From positions 1-64,000 of the forward strand of contig NZ_AUAZ01000022.1 in assembly GCF_000428985.1 (NCBI RefSeq): DNA of 64,000 nucleotides, read 5' to 3'. Each line of letters opens with the position of its first letter. Position 1 is the stretch's first letter. This DNA comes from Marinobacterium litorale DSM 23545 (lineage in GTDB: Bacteria; Pseudomonadota; Gammaproteobacteria; Pseudomonadales; Balneatricaceae). Under the pieces are notes generated by a model. It searched no databases and was not told the origin of the DNA. It saw only the letters and a list, made by a program, of their open reading frames with translations. Below, one piece after another: positions 37,148 through 46,125 of this stretch. The translations under genes were made by a program, and so were the position numbers.

Positions 37148-37573
37148 ATGGAAATAATAGCGATCATTCTCCTCATACCGTTTGTCGGATTGGCGGTACT
37201 GCATCTGTATTGGGCGCTCGGCGGGACGTTCGGAATGTCAGCAGCCCTCCCTGAGATAGATGGGGCACCCGTCTTCAGGCCTGGAGCAGCGGCAACGATT
37301 GCGGTTGCATTCGTGCTCACTGGCTTCGCCCTGATAGCGTTCGTTCTCGGGTTCGGGGCCAGTTACGCGCCGGCTCTTACTCCGTATGCCGCTTTTCTCG
37401 GCTTCGCTGTTGGAGGCGTACTCGTCCTGCGGGCGGTTGGCGAGTTCAAGTATGTTGGTTTTTTCAAGCGAGTGAAGGGCTCGAAGTTCGCAGCGTATGA
37501 CAGCTGGCTGTTTTCGCCTTTTTGCTTGTTAGCTGGCGGGGCGTTTTTAGCGCTGGCGGCGGGCAGGATATAA
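37148..37573 (+). CDS. DUF3995 membrane protein
   Basis: A 141-residue protein with four hydrophobic segments (about 1-22, 46-68, 74-98, 117-138) and the DUF3995 sequence HLYWALGG near residue 20 plus FKRVKGSKFAAYDSWLFSPFC. Function unknown. ATG 37148 follows GGAGGG; ATG 37136 is in frame but lacks a site. DUF3995 genes are frequent in integron arrays as I recall, consistent with the setting. Confidence 0.75.
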   Translation: MEIIAIILLIPFVGLAVLHLYWALGGTFGMSAALPEIDGAPVFRPGAAATIAVAFVLTGFALIAFVLGFGASYAPALTPYAAFLGFAVGGVLVLRAVGEFKYVGFFKRVKGSKFAAYDSWLFSPFCLLAGGAFLALAAGRI

Positions 37574-37611
37574 CCCTTAGGGCAGGTGGCAGAACTTATG
37601 ATTGCCAAAAC

Positions 37612-38148
37612 ATGAAATTTTCGACGTATAGCGAATCTGATCGACAGGAAATAGAGTCCCTGTTTACCCGAACGTTCTCAGACTCAGAAGGTGAGGCTGA
37701 GGGGAAGCTGATAGGGAATTTGGTCCACGAGTTGATGAACGGTACCAAAGCGGAAGACATTTTCGGGTTCGTCGCTACCGAACAAGGGCATATTGTCGGT
37801 TGTATCTTTTTCACCCGGTTATCGTTCGGCTGCTCCGTAAACGCTTTTATGTTGTCACCGGTTGCCGTTGTTACAGGTCATCAGGGCAAAGGCGTTGGCC
37901 AAGCGCTGATTAATTTTGGTATCGAGCGTTTACGTGAGCAGGACGTCGAACTCATTTTTACCTATGGTGATCCGAACTTCTATTCGAAGGTGGGTTTTAA
38001 GCACGTACCTCAAGAGGTTGCGGCTGCGCCGTTTAAACTAACTTATCCAGAGGGCTGGCTGGGACAGTCGTTGGATGGAAGCCGTCTTGAAACCCCACTT
38101 GGACAGGCTTGTTGCGTTGACGCATTCAATGATCTTCAGTATTGGTAA
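37612..38148 (+). CDS. GNAT family N-acetyltransferase
   Basis: Protein of 178 residues with the acetyl-CoA loop VTGHQGKGVGQALINFGIERL (motif A, Q/R-x-x-G-x-G/A) at about 88-108 and FYSKVGFKHVP later, the YhbS-like arrangement. The acyl acceptor is unknown. The frame is open from 37522, but that would overlap the DUF3995 gene; ATG 37612 starts the domain. It is the last gene before the nifE control region. Confidence 0.85.
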   Translation: MKFSTYSESDRQEIESLFTRTFSDSEGEAEGKLIGNLVHELMNGTKAEDIFGFVATEQGHIVGCIFFTRLSFGCSVNAFMLSPVAVVTGHQGKGVGQALINFGIERLREQDVELIFTYGDPNFYSKVGFKHVPQEVAAAPFKLTYPEGWLGQSLDGSRLETPLGQACCVDAFNDLQYW

Positions 38149-38226
38149 AACTGTCCGCACGACCTGCATACACCCCGATTGTCACTAACCTGCCAGAGCA
38201 CCTCACATCCCCGCGATTGTCACCTT

Positions 38227-38242
38227 TGTAGGCTTTGTAACA
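38227..38242. promoter_or_regulatory. NifA upstream activator site before nifE
   Basis: TGTAGGCTTTGTAACA is an exact TGT-N10-ACA site 45 bases before the nifE -24 element. Confidence 0.65.
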
Positions 38243-38286
38243 CCTCTCCTCATCGCTACAGCGTCGTAAAAACAATAACTTATCAG

Positions 38287-38302
38287 TGGCATACCGGTTG
38301 CA
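38287..38302 (+). promoter_or_regulatory. Sigma-54 promoter of the nifENX operon
   Basis: TGGCATACCGGTTGCA is a full -24/-12 match, 51 bases before the nifE ATG. It gives nifENX NifA-dependent transcription independent of the nifHDK operon and of the inserted block. Confidence 0.88.
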
Positions 38303-38353
38303 GTACAGCTTTGTAGATTGAGTTCCAAAGCGACTTCACAACCGGAGGGTCCA

Positions 38354-39778
38354 ATGAAAGCCAAGGATATTGCCGAGCTGCTCGACGAGCCAGCCTGCGA
38401 GCACAACAAGAAAGAGAAATCCGGTTGTGCTAAGCCCAAGCCTGGCGCGTCGGCCGGTGGTTGTGCGTTTGATGGCGCGCAGATTGCGCTGCTGCCCATC
38501 GCTGATGTGGCCCATATTGTTCACGGCCCTATCGCCTGTGCCGGTAGCTCCTGGGATAACCGGGGTACCCGTTCCAGCGGTCCGACACTTTACCGGGTGG
38601 GGATGACCACCGATCTGACCGAGCAGGATGTGATCATGGGGCGGGGCGAAAAGCGTCTGTTCCACTCCATCAAGCAGGCGATCGACAGCTACAGCCCCAA
38701 TGCGGTTTTTGTCTACAACACCTGTGTGCCGGCGCTGATCGGTGATGATGTGGATGCGGTCTGCAAAGCGGCCACGGAGCGCTGGGGCGTGCCGGTGGTG
38801 CCGGTGGATGGTGCCGGTTTTTATGGCACCAAAAACCTGGGTAACCGTATCGCCGGTGAGGCGATGTTCAAGCATGTGATCGGTACCCGCGACCCTGACC
38901 CGATTCCCGATTCAGTGCAGCGCGAAGGCATCAAAATCCACGATGTGAACCTGGTCGGTGAATACAACATCGCCGGTGAGTTCTGGCATGTGTTGCCGCT
39001 GCTCGATGAGTTGGGTATCCGCGTGCTCTGCACTCTGTCCGGCGATGCCCGCTTCCGCGAAGTGCAGACCATGCACAAAGCTGAATGCACCATGATGGTC
39101 TGCTCCAAGGCGATGGTGAACGTCGCCCGCAAGATGGAAGACAAGTACGGCATTCCCTGGTTTGAGGGCAGCTTCTACGGCATCACCGATACCTCCCAGG
39201 CGCTGCGTGATTTCGCCCGTCTGATCGGCGATCCGGACCTGACCGCCCGCACCGAGGCAGTGATCGAGCGTGAAGAAGCCCGTGTCCGCGCTCAGCTTGA
39301 GCCCTGGCGCGAGCGCCTCGGCGGCAAGCGCGTTCTGCTCTACACCGGCGGCGTGAAGTCCTGGTCGGTGGTCTCCGCTCTGCAGGATCTGGGTATGAAG
39401 GTGGTCGCCACCGGTACCAAGAAGTCCACCGAGGAGGATAAGGCCCGGATCCGCGAGCTGATGGGTGAAGACACCAAGATGATCGAGGAGGGCGGTGCCA
39501 AGGAGCTGATCAATATCGTCCATGAGTACAAGGCCGACATCCTGATTGCCGGTGGTCGTAACCTCTACACCGCACTCAAGGCGCGTATCCCGTTCCTCGA
39601 TATCAACCAGGAACGTGAATTCGGCTACGCCGGATACACCGGGATGCTCGAGCTGGTGCGTCAACTGGCGCTGACCATCGAAAGCCCGATCTGGCCGGCT
39701 GTTCGTGAACCGGCTCCCTGGGGCGAACGCGACGACAGCATCGAACCGCTCAACCTCAATGAGGTGTCCAATGGCTGA
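38354..39778 (+). CDS. nifE: FeMo-co scaffold protein NifE
   Basis: NifD paralogue of 474 residues; with NifN it forms the scaffold on which NifB-co is matured to FeMo-co. Cluster cysteines lie in [19 protein letters not shown] and [12 protein letters not shown], and [10 protein letters not shown] is characteristic. ATG 38354 follows GGAGG and gives the normal N-terminus; the frame open from 38318 has no site. It overlaps nifN by 8 bases. Confidence 0.97.
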   Translation: MKAKDIAELLDEPACEHNKKEKSGCAKPKPGASAGGCAFDGAQIALLPIADVAHIVHGPIACAGSSWDNRGTRSSGPTLYRVGMTTDLTEQDVIMGRGEKRLFHSIKQAIDSYSPNAVFVYNTCVPALIGDDVDAVCKAATERWGVPVVPVDGAGFYGTKNLGNRIAGEAMFKHVIGTRDPDPIPDSVQREGIKIHDVNLVGEYNIAGEFWHVLPLLDELGIRVLCTLSGDARFREVQTMHKAECTMMVCSKAMVNVARKMEDKYGIPWFEGSFYGITDTSQALRDFARLIGDPDLTARTEAVIEREEARVRAQLEPWRERLGGKRVLLYTGGVKSWSVVSALQDLGMKVVATGTKKSTEEDKARIRELMGEDTKMIEEGGAKELINIVHEYKADILIAGGRNLYTALKARIPFLDINQEREFGYAGYTGMLELVRQLALTIESPIWPAVREPAPWGERDDSIEPLNLNEVSNG

Positions 39779-41156
39779 GATTCAGAAGCGTAAAAAACCG
39801 CTGGCGGTTAATCCGCTCAAAGCCAGCCAGGCCATGGGCGCGGCGCTGGCCTACCTGGGCTTTAACCGTTCCATGCCGCTGATGCACGGAAGCCAGGGCT
39901 GCACCGCCTTCGCCAAGGTGTTTTTCGTACGGCATTTCCGTGAGCCCATACCGCTGCAAACCACGGCGATGGACCAGGTGTCATCGATCATGGGCGCGGA
40001 TGATAACGTGGTCGAAGCCCTGAGTGTGATCAGTGAAAAGCAAAAGCCCGCTTTGATCGGACTGTGTAGTACCGGGCTTGCCGAAACCCAGGGCACCGAT
40101 ATGCGCGGTGCCGTGAAAGAGTTCCGGCGCAAGTTTCCCCAGTTCGACAAGGTGGCCGTGGTGGCTGCCAATACACCGGATTTCAGCGGCTGTTTCGAAA
40201 CCGGTTTTGCGCTGGCGATGAAAGAGATCATTGGCACATTGATCCCGGAGAGCGACCGTGCCGGACTGCGTCAGCGTCAGGTCAATGTGATCTGTGGTAC
40301 GCATCTGACACCGGGTGATCTGGAGTTTATTTCCGAGAGCATCGAGAGCTTCGGCCTGCGCCCGCTGCTGATTCCGGATCTGTCCAAGTCGCTGGATGGC
40401 CACCTGCCCACTGAAGAGTACAGCCCGCTGACCACCGGTGGCCTCACGATGGATGAGCTGGCCACATCGGTGGAGAGCAAAGCGACACTGGTCATTGGCG
40501 AGTCGATGCATGAAACCGGTGCGTTGCTTGAGCAGCGTAGCGGCGTTCCGACCACCTACTTCCCACATCTTCACAGCCTCGCCGAAGTAGACCGCTGGAT
40601 GATGACGCTGTCCGAGTTGTCCGGTGAGGACGTACCGCAGCGCTGGCGCCGCCATCGCAGCCAGCTTCAGGATGCGATGCTGGATACCCATTTCATGTTG
40701 GGCCACTTGAAGGTCGCGATCGCGGCAGATCCGGATCTGTTACTCGCTCTACACGATCTGATCGTGAGCATGGGTGGGCAGGTTGTCACGGCGGTTGCTC
40801 CGGCTAAAGGTCCGGCACTCAAAACGCTGGCGATGCCCGTGGTTCAGGTCGGAGATCTGGAAGATCTGGAAATCGATGCCCGTGAAACCGGTGCCGAAAT
40901 GCTGATTGGGAACAGCCATCTGGTTGAGCCTGCTCATCGCCTGCATAAACCGCTGCTGCGCGCCGGCTTCCCGCAATACGACTACGTGGGTGGCTTCCAG
41001 CGGGTCTGGTGTGGTTACCGGGGTATCCAGCAGACGCTGTTCGATATCGCCAATCTGAAGTTGTCCCAGCACGAAGAGATTGCGGCTTACCGTTCAATCT
41101 ACGCCCAGAAACGCGACGACGAACCGGCCCAGGGGATGAGGGCTGCGGGAGCTTGA
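39771..41156 (+). CDS. nifN: FeMo-co scaffold protein NifN
   Basis: NifK paralogue of 461 residues and partner of NifE. It shows [37 protein letters not shown] and [12 protein letters not shown]. The frame extends back to 39705 inside nifE; ATG 39771 overlaps the nifE stop and starts the conserved [17 protein letters not shown]. Confidence 0.97.
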   Translation: MAEIQKRKKPLAVNPLKASQAMGAALAYLGFNRSMPLMHGSQGCTAFAKVFFVRHFREPIPLQTTAMDQVSSIMGADDNVVEALSVISEKQKPALIGLCSTGLAETQGTDMRGAVKEFRRKFPQFDKVAVVAANTPDFSGCFETGFALAMKEIIGTLIPESDRAGLRQRQVNVICGTHLTPGDLEFISESIESFGLRPLLIPDLSKSLDGHLPTEEYSPLTTGGLTMDELATSVESKATLVIGESMHETGALLEQRSGVPTTYFPHLHSLAEVDRWMMTLSELSGEDVPQRWRRHRSQLQDAMLDTHFMLGHLKVAIAADPDLLLALHDLIVSMGGQVVTAVAPAKGPALKTLAMPVVQVGDLEDLEIDARETGAEMLIGNSHLVEPAHRLHKPLLRAGFPQYDYVGGFQRVWCGYRGIQQTLFDIANLKLSQHEEIAAYRSIYAQKRDDEPAQGMRAAGA

Positions 41157-41157
41157 T

Positions 41158-41628
41158 ATGACACCGCTGACGCGGCGGCTTGAAGTCGTCGAGAGTGCGG
41201 AGGAGATCGACATACTGCGTGTCGCCTTCGCGACAACCGATCGGGAATATGTGAACCAGCACTTTGGTTCCGCCAAGGCGTTCACGATCTATGGCGTTAA
41301 CGAAAACCGTGCGCGGTTGTTGTCGGTCTGTGAATTTGCCGATTTCGCCGAGGACGATAACGAAGACCGTCTGCCGGTGAAGATCGAGCAGCTCAAAGAG
41401 TGTGCTGCCGTGTATTGCCGTGCCTGTGGCGCATCGGCGGTCCGCCAGCTGCTGGCGGAGGGTATTCAGCCGGTGCGTGTGACCGATGAGACGTCGATCG
41501 CGGATCTGCTTGGCGCCTTGCAGGAGGAGCTGAAAGCCGGGCCTTCCTCCTGGCTGGCCAAGGCGATTAAACGCCACTCCGGCACCGGACGTTTTGATTC
41601 GATGGAAGCGGAAGGCTGGGACGATTAG
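41158..41628 (+). CDS. nifX: NifX, FeMo-co precursor carrier
   Basis: A 156-residue NifX/NafY-family protein that binds NifB-co and passes it to NifEN. The core reads RVAFATTDREYVNQHFGSAKAFTIY. It starts one base after the nifN stop. Confidence 0.95.
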   Translation: MTPLTRRLEVVESAEEIDILRVAFATTDREYVNQHFGSAKAFTIYGVNENRARLLSVCEFADFAEDDNEDRLPVKIEQLKECAAVYCRACGASAVRQLLAEGIQPVRVTDETSIADLLGALQEELKAGPSSWLAKAIKRHSGTGRFDSMEAEGWDD

Positions 41629-41660
41629 TCCGGCTCGCTTCAAACCTTTGGAGAACGACT

Positions 41661-42128
41661 ATGAGCGAAATGTGTGTTGAAGAAGGCGCGGTTGCGCAGG
41701 CAAGCCCGTTTGTCAAACAGATCGTCGTGCAGCTGCGTGCCATGGATAGCTACGGCACTTATGACACCTGGAGCGACGAGAAAGTCCTGGATCCGATGAT
41801 CCTGACCAAAGAGCGTCGTCGTGAGATCCCGGTGGTTGGTGATCCTGATGAAGTGGTCGTCGCGCGGGTCAAGGCTTACTACAACGCCATTGCCGTGCGT
41901 ATTGAGCAGGAGTGCGGGCTGATGGCTGTACCGATGATGAACCTGTCCCATGAAGGTTTCGGCCGGGCGCTGGTTATGGTCGGCAAACTGGTTGTCGTCG
42001 ATAAGGCGCTGCGTGATGTGCATCGCTTTGGTTTCGACTCTCTGGAAAAACTCGATGCTGAGGGCGAAAAAATGGTGGCCCGAGCCACCGCCACCATCGA
42101 GAAATTCCGCGCTGCCGCAGAAGATTGA
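41661..42128 (+). CDS. NifX-associated protein (DUF269)
   Basis: A 155-residue protein of the DUF269 family found directly after nifX in most diazotrophs (FVKQIVVQLRAMDSYGTYD, then LMVGKLVVVDKALRDVHRFGF-type C-terminus). Function unknown. ATG 41661 follows GGAGAACG. Confidence 0.92.
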   Translation: MSEMCVEEGAVAQASPFVKQIVVQLRAMDSYGTYDTWSDEKVLDPMILTKERRREIPVVGDPDEVVVARVKAYYNAIAVRIEQECGLMAVPMMNLSHEGFGRALVMVGKLVVVDKALRDVHRFGFDSLEKLDAEGEKMVARATATIEKFRAAAED

Positions 42129-42153
42129 TGTAAAGACGTTTTAGGAGGGGGAT

Positions 42154-42360
42154 ATGTCCGACGAAGAACTGAAAAAACTGCAGAAAGAGGCTCGTAAGGC
42201 CAAGCGTATCGCCACGGAGTGCGCTTCTCAGGTGCATGACGTAGTCGAGGATAGCCTCTGGACCGAGTATGAGAGCCTGCCCGCGCTGGCTCAGAAAACC
42301 GTTGATGCCTGTCTGGCCTGGAAAGAGGCTCAGGCAAAACTGGAGGCAGCCGAAGGCTGA
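42154..42360 (+). CDS. CCE_0567-type metalloprotein (DUF683)
   Basis: A 68-residue, all-helical protein (SDEELKKLQKEARKAKRIAT, then HDVVEDSLWTEYESLPALA) of the DUF683 family. A cyanobacterial member forms a two-helix metal-binding fold. It follows the DUF269 gene in many nif clusters. The ribosome site GGAGGGGG is strong. Confidence 0.9.
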   Translation: MSDEELKKLQKEARKAKRIATECASQVHDVVEDSLWTEYESLPALAQKTVDACLAWKEAQAKLEAAEG

Positions 42361-42377
42361 TCGAGGAGTAAGGAATA

Positions 42378-42683
42378 ATGTCTGCAGAGCTGATTAAGGG
42401 GCGCACTCGTGGTGGAGACGAGTGGATCCCGAGTTTTATTACCGATCTGAACCAGTCAACCTGCATCGGTTGTGGCCGTTGCTACAAGGTGTGTCCGCGT
42501 GATGTGTTCGAGCTGGTCGACCGTGGCGAAGCGCTGGCCGATGACGATGATGACTGGGATGACGATGACGACGATGAAATGAAGGTGATGGCGATTGCCA
42601 ATGCCAACGATTGCATCGGCTGCGAGTCCTGCTATCGCGTTTGCCCGAAACAGTGCCACAGCCACGAACAGGCGGCGGCCTGA
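42378..42683 (+). CDS. fdxB: Nif-specific ferredoxin III
   Basis: A 101-residue 2[4Fe-4S] ferredoxin: CIGCGRCYKVCP and CIGCESCYRVCPKQC. Between them lies an unusually acidic stretch of about 14 aspartates with one tryptophan (residues about 54-68), absent from many FdxB proteins. Likely an electron donor in FeMo-co or nitrogenase chemistry; specific partner unknown. Confidence 0.92.
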   Translation: MSAELIKGRTRGGDEWIPSFITDLNQSTCIGCGRCYKVCPRDVFELVDRGEALADDDDDWDDDDDDEMKVMAIANANDCIGCESCYRVCPKQCHSHEQAAA

Positions 42684-42713
42684 TAACACTCACTGATCGA
42701 TAGGAGCAGGACC

Positions 42714-43037
42714 ATGCCAAGACCTCAGGCTCACGTATTCGTATGCGGCCAGCAGCGCCCCGACGGACATCCACGCGGAAGCTGTGGTGCCGAAGGTGCC
42801 TCAGCGGTTGCTCAGGCGTTTTCCGAGGAGATCGCCAAGCGCAATCTGTTCCAGCAGTTTGCAGTCACACCGACCGGCTGCCTGGGCCCCTGCCATCTGG
42901 GCGCCAATGTTCTGGTGTATCCCGGGTCCCACCTCTACAAGCAGGTGAAGGCTGAGGATGTGAATCGCATCATCGAAGAGCACCTGATCGGTGGTACACC
43001 GGTGGCCGAACTGCTCGCGCCTGAAGCTGAGTGGTAA
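42714..43037 (+). CDS. Thioredoxin-like [2Fe-2S] ferredoxin (Shethna FeSI type)
   Basis: A 107-residue protein with CGQQRPDGHPRGSCG at the N-terminus and PTGCLGPCHLGANVLVYP later, the four cysteine ligands of the thioredoxin-fold [2Fe-2S] ferredoxins. Azotobacter has one (Shethna protein I) in the same region of its nif cluster. Role in nitrogen fixation is not settled. Confidence 0.9.
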   Translation: MPRPQAHVFVCGQQRPDGHPRGSCGAEGASAVAQAFSEEIAKRNLFQQFAVTPTGCLGPCHLGANVLVYPGSHLYKQVKAEDVNRIIEEHLIGGTPVAELLAPEAEW

Positions 43038-43046
43038 AGCTGTAGC

Positions 43047-43090
43047 GGGGTCGGTACGTCTCTGGGCGATACCGGCCCCCGTTTCGGGGG
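43047..43090 (+). other. Two overlapping hairpins before the 124-residue gene
   Basis: GGGGTCGGTA (43047-43056) pairs with TACCGGCCCC (43070-43079, one G-T pair). CCCCC (43076-43080) can instead pair with GGGGG (43086-43090), which is next to the ribosome site of the gene at 43097. The two folds exclude each other. Confidence 0.5.
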
Positions 43091-43096
43091 AACACC

Positions 43097-43471
43097 ATGG
43101 ATCAATCTACCGAAAAGTTGTTGGCGCACTACCAGCCACTGCTGGACGCCGCCTGTGTGGCAGGGCGGGAGCAACTGGAGCGCAGTGGCTTTGATATCTC
43201 CCTGATGCCGTCAATCGAGACCTTTTCGTTTGAGCGACAACCGGATCCGTTTACCCAGCAGGAAACGCTTAATGGTCGTTGGGGTGAAGCCCAGGGACAG
43301 CGGCGCGCGAACCTGGTTATCAACGCGGACGGCTCGTTGTTGATGGAGTGCGATCTGTTGTGCCCGCATCCGCGCCACGAAGGACGCTGGGCGGAGCAGG
43401 TCAGTATCTGGGGGCGTGACGCCGGTAATTTGAAAGCTGAAATCAGCCTGCTGGCGGAGCTGGAGGGTTAA
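43097..43471 (+). CDS. Unknown nif-cluster protein, 124 residues
   Basis: The sequence has an N-terminal helix (STEKLLAHYQPLLDAACVAGREQL) and a beta-rich remainder (ANLVINADGSLLMECDLLC). I do not recognise a family. It ends 3 bases before the DUF364 gene, so it is part of the nifENX operon. Confidence 0.75.
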   Translation: MDQSTEKLLAHYQPLLDAACVAGREQLERSGFDISLMPSIETFSFERQPDPFTQQETLNGRWGEAQGQRRANLVINADGSLLMECDLLCPHPRHEGRWAEQVSIWGRDAGNLKAEISLLAELEG

Positions 43472-43474
43472 CCG

Positions 43475-44248
43475 GTGACTGCCCGGATTTACACTTCGCT
43501 GCGCGAGGAGGCGGCTGCGTGCCCGGCATTCCAGGCACCGGTCGAGCGTGTTTGTATCGGCCAGGTCTGGACATTGGTTCAGGTGGCCGGGCTTACCGGT
43601 CTGTGTATGTCACCGCAAAGCTACTCCAGAACCCTTGGCTGGTCCGGGGAGCTGACCGGTCAGCCGGCCTCAATGCTGATCGACTGGCTCGATAGCTGGC
43701 AACCGTTCGAATCGGTGCTGGCCGTGGCCACATTGAACGCCGTGTTGTCCGGGTCTGAAACGGCACAAAGGCTACAACGCTGGTCTGAACCACTGGGCAC
43801 CGGAAATCTGGCCGTCTTTGAAGCCCTGAAGCATCGGCTGCAGGGGCAGGTCAGCGTGATTGGACGCTACCCCGGATTGAATGTGCCACTTGAGGGAATC
43901 GACTTTCACTGTATCGAGCGCATACCCGGCGAGCAGGATTACCCCGATCAAGCCGCCGAATACCTGCTTCCCGAGAGCCACTGGGCGTTTATCACCGCCA
44001 GCGCCCTGGCCAACAAAACGCTGCCCCGGCTGTTAACGCTGAGCCAGAACAGCCAGACCGTTCTGATGGGACCGAGTATGCCCTGGAGTTCGGTATGGCA
44101 GAGTGTCGGCGTTGATTTGATAGCCGGCATCGTTGTCGACGATGCGGACAGGCTTTGGCGCACTGTGGCCGAGGCGGGCGGTGTCCGAATATTCCAGGGC
44201 GGTGTGTCCTATCGCTTACTGGATCTGCACGCAGAACAAGGAGAATAA
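43475..44248 (+). CDS. DUF364 family protein (putative metal chelation)
   Basis: A 257-residue protein with the DUF364 fold: GLTGLCMSPQSYS near residue 40 and a Rossmann-like C-terminal half (VSVIGRYPGL, then SQTVLMGPSMPWSS). Family members are proposed to bind or chelate heavy metals, and several sit near molybdenum or nif genes, which suggests handling of Mo or Fe; this is inference. It starts with GTG behind GGAGGGTTAACC. Confidence 0.8.
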   Translation: MTARIYTSLREEAAACPAFQAPVERVCIGQVWTLVQVAGLTGLCMSPQSYSRTLGWSGELTGQPASMLIDWLDSWQPFESVLAVATLNAVLSGSETAQRLQRWSEPLGTGNLAVFEALKHRLQGQVSVIGRYPGLNVPLEGIDFHCIERIPGEQDYPDQAAEYLLPESHWAFITASALANKTLPRLLTLSQNSQTVLMGPSMPWSSVWQSVGVDLIAGIVVDDADRLWRTVAEAGGVRIFQGGVSYRLLDLHAEQGE

Positions 44249-44250
44249 AC

Positions 44251-44658
44251 ATGCGTGTTATTGTTGCGCACCTGCATACGCTGAGTGCCCGGCTGCACTT
44301 CTGGATGGTGGAGTACGCTGAAGGCAGCTCCGTCTGTTTACCAAAGCCCCTGGCGCCGCTTTCGACACTGCATACCGATCATGAACCTACCGAAGCCGTG
44401 CCACATCCGGCGCAGATGATACGGCCCATTGCGGAGCGTCTCGGCCTTGAGCCTGAGGATCTGAGTGTTGCCAGCGCCTCTCTGGGGTGGGTGGAGTCGC
44501 CGGGCGAGTGGGCGCCGGTGGCGCTGCTTCGCATCGACGGCGACCAATTGCCCGAGCTGGAAGGCGGCACGTTTATTTCCCTGATGGATCTGTTGAAGGT
44601 CCCGATCACTGAGCGCATGTTACTGCGCGAGGCCTACGAAGCACTGCTGGGTCACTGA
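44251..44658 (+). CDS. Unknown nif-cluster protein, 135 residues
   Basis: ATG 44251 follows AAGGAG and starts MRVIVAHLHTLSARLHFWMV. The rest (LEPEDLSVASASLGWVESPG, then PELEGGTFISLMDLLKVPITE) has no family I can name. It follows the DUF364 gene by 2 bases and ends the nifENX operon; the next promoter is 145 bases on. Confidence 0.75.
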   Translation: MRVIVAHLHTLSARLHFWMVEYAEGSSVCLPKPLAPLSTLHTDHEPTEAVPHPAQMIRPIAERLGLEPEDLSVASASLGWVESPGEWAPVALLRIDGDQLPELEGGTFISLMDLLKVPITERMLLREAYEALLGH

Positions 44659-44681
44659 TCCGGCCCCCCCTGTAAACGACA

Positions 44682-44697
44682 TGTAGCAAACCCGACA
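44682..44697. promoter_or_regulatory. NifA upstream activator site before iscA-nifUS
   Basis: TGTAGCAAACCCGACA is an exact TGT-N10-ACA site 106 bases before the -24 element. Confidence 0.7.
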
Positions 44698-44802
44698 CTT
44701 TGCCCCATTGTTGCTTTGTCATTGCCGACAATACTACCCATTTTTTTCGTGTGGCAATTTCTATCCGACTGAAATACAAGGTTTAATTCTTTAAACGTCG
44801 TC

Positions 44803-44818
44803 TGGCACCGCGCTTGCA
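44803..44818 (+). promoter_or_regulatory. Sigma-54 promoter of iscA-nifUS
   Basis: TGGCACCGCGCTTGCA is a full -24/-12 match (GG-N10-GC), 41 bases before the iscA ATG. Confidence 0.9.
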
Positions 44819-44858
44819 CCCACCTTGGCAAGCAACTCGATCCCGCGAGGAGAAGGCG

Positions 44859-45182
44859 ATGATACAGCTCACAGAAAACGCAATCGGTGCAGTAACCCGT
44901 TTTATTGAAAATGCCGGCAAGCCCGTTGCCGGTTTGCGCATCCGTGTTGATGGAGGTGGCTGCTCAGGCTTCCAGTACGGCATGAAGCTCGAAGAGAGTG
45001 CGGCAGACGACGACCAGATCGTCGAGATTGGCGGTCTCAAGATTCTGATCGACCCCAACAGCCAGCCGCTGCTGGATAACGTCACCGTAGACTTCCTCGA
45101 TGGTCTCGATGGGAGTGGATTCAAATTTGAAAACCCGAACGCCACCCAGAGCTGCGGTTGCGGCAAATCGTTCGCGTGTTAA
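44859..45182 (+). CDS. Nif-type IscA, Fe-S assembly A-type carrier
   Basis: A 107-residue HesB/IscA protein with the three conserved cysteines in DGGGCSGFQYG and SCGCGKSF. It carries iron or Fe-S clusters for nitrogenase maturation. ATG 44859 follows GAGGAG. It leads nifU by 38 bases, the same arrangement as iscA-nif in Azotobacter. Confidence 0.93.
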   Translation: MIQLTENAIGAVTRFIENAGKPVAGLRIRVDGGGCSGFQYGMKLEESAADDDQIVEIGGLKILIDPNSQPLLDNVTVDFLDGLDGSGFKFENPNATQSCGCGKSFAC

Positions 45183-45220
45183 TCGCCTAACCGGCAGAAA
45201 TCGACTGAGGAGTTCAAGCG

Positions 45221-46123
45221 ATGTGGGATTATTCCGAAAAGGTTAAAGAACATTTTTACGATCCGAAAAATGCCGGTGCAGTCGAAGGCGCCAACGGGGT
45301 CGGTGATGTGGGTTCGATCAGCTGTGGTGACGCGCTGCGTCTGACCCTGAAAGTTGATCCGGAAACCGAAGTGATTCTGGATGCCGGCTTCCAGACGTTC
45401 GGTTGTGGTTCCGCTATTGCTTCTTCATCCGCCCTGACCGAAATGATCAAGGGGATGACCCTGGATGACGCGCTGAAAATCAGCAACCAGGATATCGCGG
45501 ACTACCTGGATGGCCTGCCGCCGGAAAAGATGCACTGCTCGGTTATGGGCCGTGAAGCTCTGCAGGCGGCAGTCGCCAACTACCGCGGTGAAGTCTGGGA
45601 AGATGATCATGAAGAGGGTGCGCTGGTTTGTAAGTGCTTCGCCATCGATGAAGTGATGATCGAAGACACCATTCGTGCCAACAATCTGAGCACCGTTGAA
45701 GAGGTGACCAACTACACCAAAGCCGGTGGTGGTTGCTCCTCTTGCCATGAAGGTATCGAGAATATCCTGACGCGTGTGATGGCTGAGCGCGGGGAAACCT
45801 TCTCCGCAGGAGGCGCTGTTCCTGCCCCGGCACCCGCAGCGGCAGCTGCCAAGCCGGGCAAAATGACCACGCTGCAGCGTATCCGCAAGATCGAACAGAT
45901 TCTGGAATCGATCCGTCCGGCTCTGCAGGCGGATAATGGTGATGTTGAGCTGGTCGATGTGGACGGTAACACGATTTACGTGAATCTGACCGGCGCCTGC
46001 ACCGGCTGCCAGATGGCCGCCATGACCATGGGTGGTATCCAGCAGCGTCTGATCGAAGATCTCGGTGAATTCGTCAAAGTTGTTCCGGCACCGAAAGAGT
46101 CACTGGTTAGCATGGGAGCGTGA
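45221..46123 (+). CDS. nifU: Nitrogenase Fe-S scaffold NifU
   Basis: Three-domain scaffold of 300 residues. The N-terminal IscU-like domain (1-130) has cysteines in [17 protein letters not shown] and MHCSVMG; the middle domain (about 135-180) binds a permanent [2Fe-2S] cluster with CKCFAIDE and [10 protein letters not shown]; after an Ala/Pro linker the C-terminal Nfu domain (about 220-295) has CTGCQMA. It builds clusters for NifH and NifB-co using sulfur from NifS. Confidence 0.96.
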   Translation: MWDYSEKVKEHFYDPKNAGAVEGANGVGDVGSISCGDALRLTLKVDPETEVILDAGFQTFGCGSAIASSSALTEMIKGMTLDDALKISNQDIADYLDGLPPEKMHCSVMGREALQAAVANYRGEVWEDDHEEGALVCKCFAIDEVMIEDTIRANNLSTVEEVTNYTKAGGGCSSCHEGIENILTRVMAERGETFSAGGAVPAPAPAAAAAKPGKMTTLQRIRKIEQILESIRPALQADNGDVELVDVDGNTIYVNLTGACTGCQMAAMTMGGIQQRLIEDLGEFVKVVPAPKESLVSMGA

Positions 46124-46125
46124 AG

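Larger units (their letters stand above)
33978..38160. mobile_element. Putative integron-type gene-cassette array without integrase
   Basis: Between lrv and nifE, genes that are adjacent or nearly so in Azotobacter, lies a run of short unrelated genes: higBA, yefM-yoeB on the opposite strand, two unknown ORFs, an amino-acid racemase, a DUF3995 protein and an acetyltransferase. Three attC-like sites (34590-34661, 35218-35295, 35906-35983) with related internal sequence separate the first ones; later junctions have only degenerate cores (GTTATAT 37126, ATATAAC 37568). No intI gene is in the window, so this would be an array lacking its integrase or a part displaced from it. Boundaries are approximate. 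Confidence 0.55.
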
